Assembly (NCBI GenBank): GCA_025464025.1
Contig: JAODBP010000225.1
Location: 1-7,200, forward strand
DNA: 7,200 nucleotides
Origin: Actinomycetes bacterium
Lineage (GTDB): Bacteria > Actinomycetota > Acidimicrobiia > Acidimicrobiales > CADCSY01
Direction: 5' to 3'
This document shows, piece by piece, positions 5,146 to 7,200 of the stretch. Position numbers and translations under genes: made by a program. How positions within the stretch are numbered: the stretch's first letter is position 1; every line of letters starts with the position of its first letter. The notes beneath the pieces were generated by a model. It did not search any database. It was not told where the DNA came from and saw nothing but the letters and a program-made list of their open reading frames with translations.

Positions 5146-5964
5146 TCAGCGGCCGGTGGCCAGGTCGTAGACCCGGCGCTTGGGCACGCCGTAGACCGAG
5201 GCGACCTCGGCCACGGCATCCCGCGTCGACGAACCCTCGCCCACGAGCCGGGCCACGGCGGCGGCCAGCGCCTCGTCGTCGGCCTTGGGCGGCGCCTCGG
5301 CCCCCTCGACCACCACCACGTACTCCCCCCGGGGCTCGACCTCGGCGGCCCGGGCCACGGCGTCGTCGAGGGTGCCCCGCCACGTCTCCTCGTGGAGCTT
5401 GGTGAGCTCGCGCGCCAGCGCCACCCTGCGCTCGCCGCCGAGGGCGGCCGCCAGGTCGGCCATCGTGCGGGCGATGCGGTGGGGCGCCTCGTAGAGCACG
5501 ATCGTCCGCCGCTCCCCCGCCAGGGCGGCCAACCGCTCCGTCCGGCCCGACCCCGACCGGGGCAGGAAGCCCTCGAACACGAACCTCCCGGCCGGCAGCC
5601 CCGACGCGACCAGCCCGGTCACCGCCGCCGACGGGCCCGGCACCACCTGCACCTCGAACCCCTCGTCCGCCGCCGCCCGCACCAGCCGCTCGCCGGGGTC
5701 GGAGATCCCCGGCATGCCGGCGTCGCTCACCACGGCCACCAGCTCGCCGAGCCGGAGCCGGTCGAGCACCATGCCGATCTGCCCAGCCTCGTTGTGGTCG
5801 TGGACGGCCACCAGCTTCTTGGCCGACACCCCGGCGGCCTGGAGCAGGCGCCCGGTCCGGCGGGTGTCCTCGCACAGGACGACGTCGGCCTCGGCCAGCG
5901 TGCGCACGGCGCGGGGCGAGAGGTCGTCGAGGTTGCCGATCGGCGTGCCCACGAGGACCAGCAT
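5146..5964 (-). CDS. rsmI: 16S rRNA (cytidine1402-2'-O)-methyltransferase
   Basis: Transfers a methyl group from S-adenosylmethionine to the 2'-O of C1402 in 16S rRNA, in the decoding centre. At 272 residues it is full length. Motifs of the tetrapyrrole-methylase fold are clear: VGTPIGNLDDLSPRA (5-19), CEDTRRTGRLL (31-41), HDHNE (55-59), VVSDAGMPGISDPG (78-91), VPGPSA (108-113), FEGFLPR (130-136), YEAPHR (158-163) and ARELTKLHEE (184-193). The C-terminal part (about 228-270) is the small helical domain of the family, with PKRRVYDLAT near the end. ATG at 5964 gives the canonical N-terminus (MLVLVGTPIGN) and is preceded by a good ribosome-binding site. It shares one base with the DUF192 stop (TGATG), so the two genes are translationally coupled. 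Confidence 0.97.
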   Translation of the reverse strand: MLVLVGTPIGNLDDLSPRAVRTLAEADVVLCEDTRRTGRLLQAAGVSAKKLVAVHDHNEAGQIGMVLDRLRLGELVAVVSDAGMPGISDPGERLVRAAADEGFEVQVVPGPSAAVTGLVASGLPAGRFVFEGFLPRSGSGRTERLAALAGERRTIVLYEAPHRIARTMADLAAALGGERRVALARELTKLHEETWRGTLDDAVARAAEVEPRGEYVVVVEGAEAPPKADDEALAAAVARLVGEGSSTRDAVAEVASVYGVPKRRVYDLATGR

Positions 5965-6290
5965 CAGCGCACCTCCAGCCGGTCGCCCGGGCGCAGGCTC
6001 CAGCGGGCGAAGGCACCGGCCTGGGCCTCGACCACCGACCGGGCCCGCCACCGGGGCAGCCCGACGCGGTGCCGACGCATGCGGTGGGCATCGAGCACGT
6101 TGCCCTCGCCGTCGAGGTAGGCGACGTCGAGGTCGAAGCGCATGCCGAGGGTGTGGACGGCCCGGGCCGGGATCAGGACGAGGGCGCCGTCGGTCGAGTC
6201 GCAGCCCAGCAGGCCCCGCCGGCGGGTGCGCCGCGTGTCGGCCACCTCGGCCGACGCCAGCACCTCCTCACCGCGGCAGAGCCAGGGCAT
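5964..6290 (-). CDS. DUF192 family protein
   Basis: A 108-residue protein matching the DUF192 fold: AEVADTRRTRRRGLLG (residues 14-29), the central HTLGMRFDLDVAYLD block (46-60), where family members have the conserved Met-x-Phe-x-(I/L)-D pattern, and a C-terminal VVEAQAGAFARWSLRPGDRLEV in which the family's conserved VLE-G...G...GD-L pattern is recognisable. Function is unknown; many homologues are secreted or lipid-anchored, but this one has no signal peptide and looks cytoplasmic. ATG at 6290 is the first in-frame start; no Shine-Dalgarno sequence precedes it. It lies 69 bases after ychF on the same strand, a gap in which I see nothing beyond GC-rich sequence, and its stop overlaps the rsmI start. 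Confidence 0.92.
   Translation of the reverse strand: MPWLCRGEEVLASAEVADTRRTRRRGLLGCDSTDGALVLIPARAVHTLGMRFDLDVAYLDGEGNVLDAHRMRRHRVGLPRWRARSVVEAQAGAFARWSLRPGDRLEVR
5970..5976 (-). promoter_or_regulatory. Shine-Dalgarno of rsmI
   Basis: The minus strand reads GGAGGTG, five bases before the ATG at 5964, inside the last codons of the DUF192 gene. It is the best ribosome-binding site in the window and settles the rsmI start against longer upstream readings. Confidence 0.8.
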
Positions 6291-6359
6291 GGTCAGGCAC
6301 GGGCGTCGGGAGCGCCAGCGAGCAGCCCGACGGAGGGCGCAGCCTGCGGAGGCCGACCA

Positions 6360-7200
6360 TCAGACATTGAACCGGAACTCCAGCACGTCGCCGTCGGTGA
6401 CCTCGTACTCCTTGCCCTCGATGCGGAGCTTGCCGACGTCGCGGGCCTTCGACCACGAGCCCAGCTCGAGCAGCTCGTCCCAGTGGACGCACTCGGCCTT
6501 GATGAACCCGCGCTGGAAGTCGGTGTGGATCACGCCGGCGCACTCGGGCGCCTTGGCCCCGGCCCGGAACGTCCACGCCCGGCTCTCGTCGGGCCCGGTG
6601 GTGAAGAACGTGCGCCGGCCGAGGATCTTGTAGGCCGACTGGATGAGCCGGGTCACGGCCCCCTCGCCCAAGTCGTAGGCATCGAGCAGCTCGGCCCGCT
6701 CCTCGAGCGGGAGCTGGGCCGCCTCGGCCTCGAGCTGCACGCACATCGGGAGCACCTCGGTCCGCTCCACACCCGCCACGCCCGACCCCCCGAAGGCCTC
6801 CCGCACCGGGCCGGCGATGGCATCGGCGTCGGCCAGCTGGTCCTCGCCCAGGTTCAGGACGACCAGCACCTTCTTGTTGGTGAGGAGGAACCACGGCCGG
6901 AGCGCCTCGCGGTGCTCCGCCGAGAGTGACGACCGGTAGATCGGGGTGCCCTCCGACAGCGTGGCCAGGGCGGCGTCGAGGGCGGCGACCTCGAGGGCGA
7001 GGGCCGGCGCCTTGTCGAGCTTGGTCTGCTTGCGCAGGCGCTCGATCTTGCCCTCGACGCTCTGGAGGTCGGCCAGGGCCAGCTCGGTCTCCACGGTGGC
7101 CAGGTGCTCGAGCGGGTCAGACGGGCCCATGACGTCGTCGTCCTGGAAGGCCCGGAGCACGAACGTGATGGCGTCGACCTCACGGATGTGGGCCAGGAAG
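6360..7200 (-). CDS. ychF: Redox-regulated ATPase YchF, C-terminal part
   Basis: The 3' 279 codons plus stop of a YchF/OLA1-family P-loop NTPase, a ribosome-associated ATPase of the Obg group. The open frame continues beyond the window (the first visible residues are FLAHIREVDAI, the conserved region after the G3 motif). Seen in order: a helical coiled-coil insertion (about 30-75 residues further on, with LQSVEGKIERLRK), the nucleotide-base motif LTNKKVLVVLNLGED (NLGE at bases 6854-6843) and the C-terminal TGS domain with AWTFRAG, GVIHTDFQRGFIKAE and the family ending DGDVLEFRFNV. The NxxE motif in place of the GTPase NKxD is the family feature linked to ATP preference. The P-loop and switch regions lie outside the window. 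It is the first gene of the visible minus-strand run ychF-DUF192-rsmI. Confidence 0.96.
   Translation of the reverse strand, partial: FLAHIREVDAITFVLRAFQDDDVMGPSDPLEHLATVETELALADLQSVEGKIERLRKQTKLDKAPALALEVAALDAALATLSEGTPIYRSSLSAEHREALRPWFLLTNKKVLVVLNLGEDQLADADAIAGPVREAFGGSGVAGVERTEVLPMCVQLEAEAAQLPLEERAELLDAYDLGEGAVTRLIQSAYKILGRRTFFTTGPDESRAWTFRAGAKAPECAGVIHTDFQRGFIKAECVHWDELLELGSWSKARDVGKLRIEGKEYEVTDGDVLEFRFNV

Noticed and set aside
5965..6051. Longer RsmI starting at 6051
   Set aside because: The added residues read through the DUF192 gene in another frame, while a strong GGAGGTG precedes the ATG at 5964 and the canonical RsmI N-terminus starts there.
5102..6091. Minus-strand open frame upstream of and in frame with the GNAT gene at 4424-5101
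   Set aside because: It is an alternate-frame reading of rsmI, Gly/Arg/Ala-rich without motifs. The GNAT start at 5101 gives a family-typical N-terminus.
6291..6359. Small gene or RNA between ychF and the DUF192 gene
   Set aside because: The 69 bases show no start with a ribosome-binding site, no clear hairpin plus U-run and no promoter-like hexamers.

Overview
This is a very GC-rich (about 70% by eye) chromosomal segment. GTG starts are common, few genes have a recognisable Shine-Dalgarno sequence, and genes are tightly packed with overlapping starts and stops. The gene set and the zinc-binding short form of MetRS suggest a high-GC actinobacterium. The ychF, DUF192, rsmI and metG-tatD arrangement would suit the Acidimicrobiia, but the taxon is an inference and no marker in the window fixes it.

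Right to left, which is the direction of most transcription (minus strand): the 3' part of ychF (6360-7200, runs off the window), a DUF192 protein (5964-6290), rsmI (5146-5964) and a GNAT acetyltransferase (4424-5101). A second GNAT gene on the plus strand (3949-4473) converges on it with a 50-base overlap. That second GNAT gene diverges from rmuC (2941-3876). Then follows a compact toxin-antitoxin operon: a Phd/YefM-type antitoxin (2655-2909), a PIN-domain toxin (2252-2662) and a DUF1697 protein (1737-2255), all overlapping. A 25-codon membrane peptide on the plus strand (1663-1740) converges on the DUF1697 gene and shares its CTAG stop. Last come metG (67-1578) and the first 19 codons of tatD (1-57).

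rsmI (16S rRNA methylation), metG (Met-tRNA charging), tatD and ychF (ribosome-associated ATPase) are housekeeping genes for translation and nucleic acid maintenance. In many actinobacteria rsmI lies next to metG-tatD. Here about 3.5 kb sits between rsmI and metG, holding the two acetyltransferases, rmuC, the toxin-antitoxin operon and the small peptide, which looks like an accessory insert in a conserved cluster.

The clearest non-coding signal is a perfect 25-bp palindrome (12-bp arms, one central base) at 2915-2939. It fills the 31-base gap between rmuC and the antitoxin start and is probably the autoregulatory operator. It contains a TANNNT -10-like hexamer placed so that the antitoxin mRNA could be leaderless. 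No RNA genes, insertion sequences, CRISPR arrays or attachment sites were seen. I found no wholly new system; the most unusual points are the three-gene overlapping TA/DUF1697 unit, the tiny membrane peptide, and the apparent stop-loss extension of the plus-strand GNAT gene.
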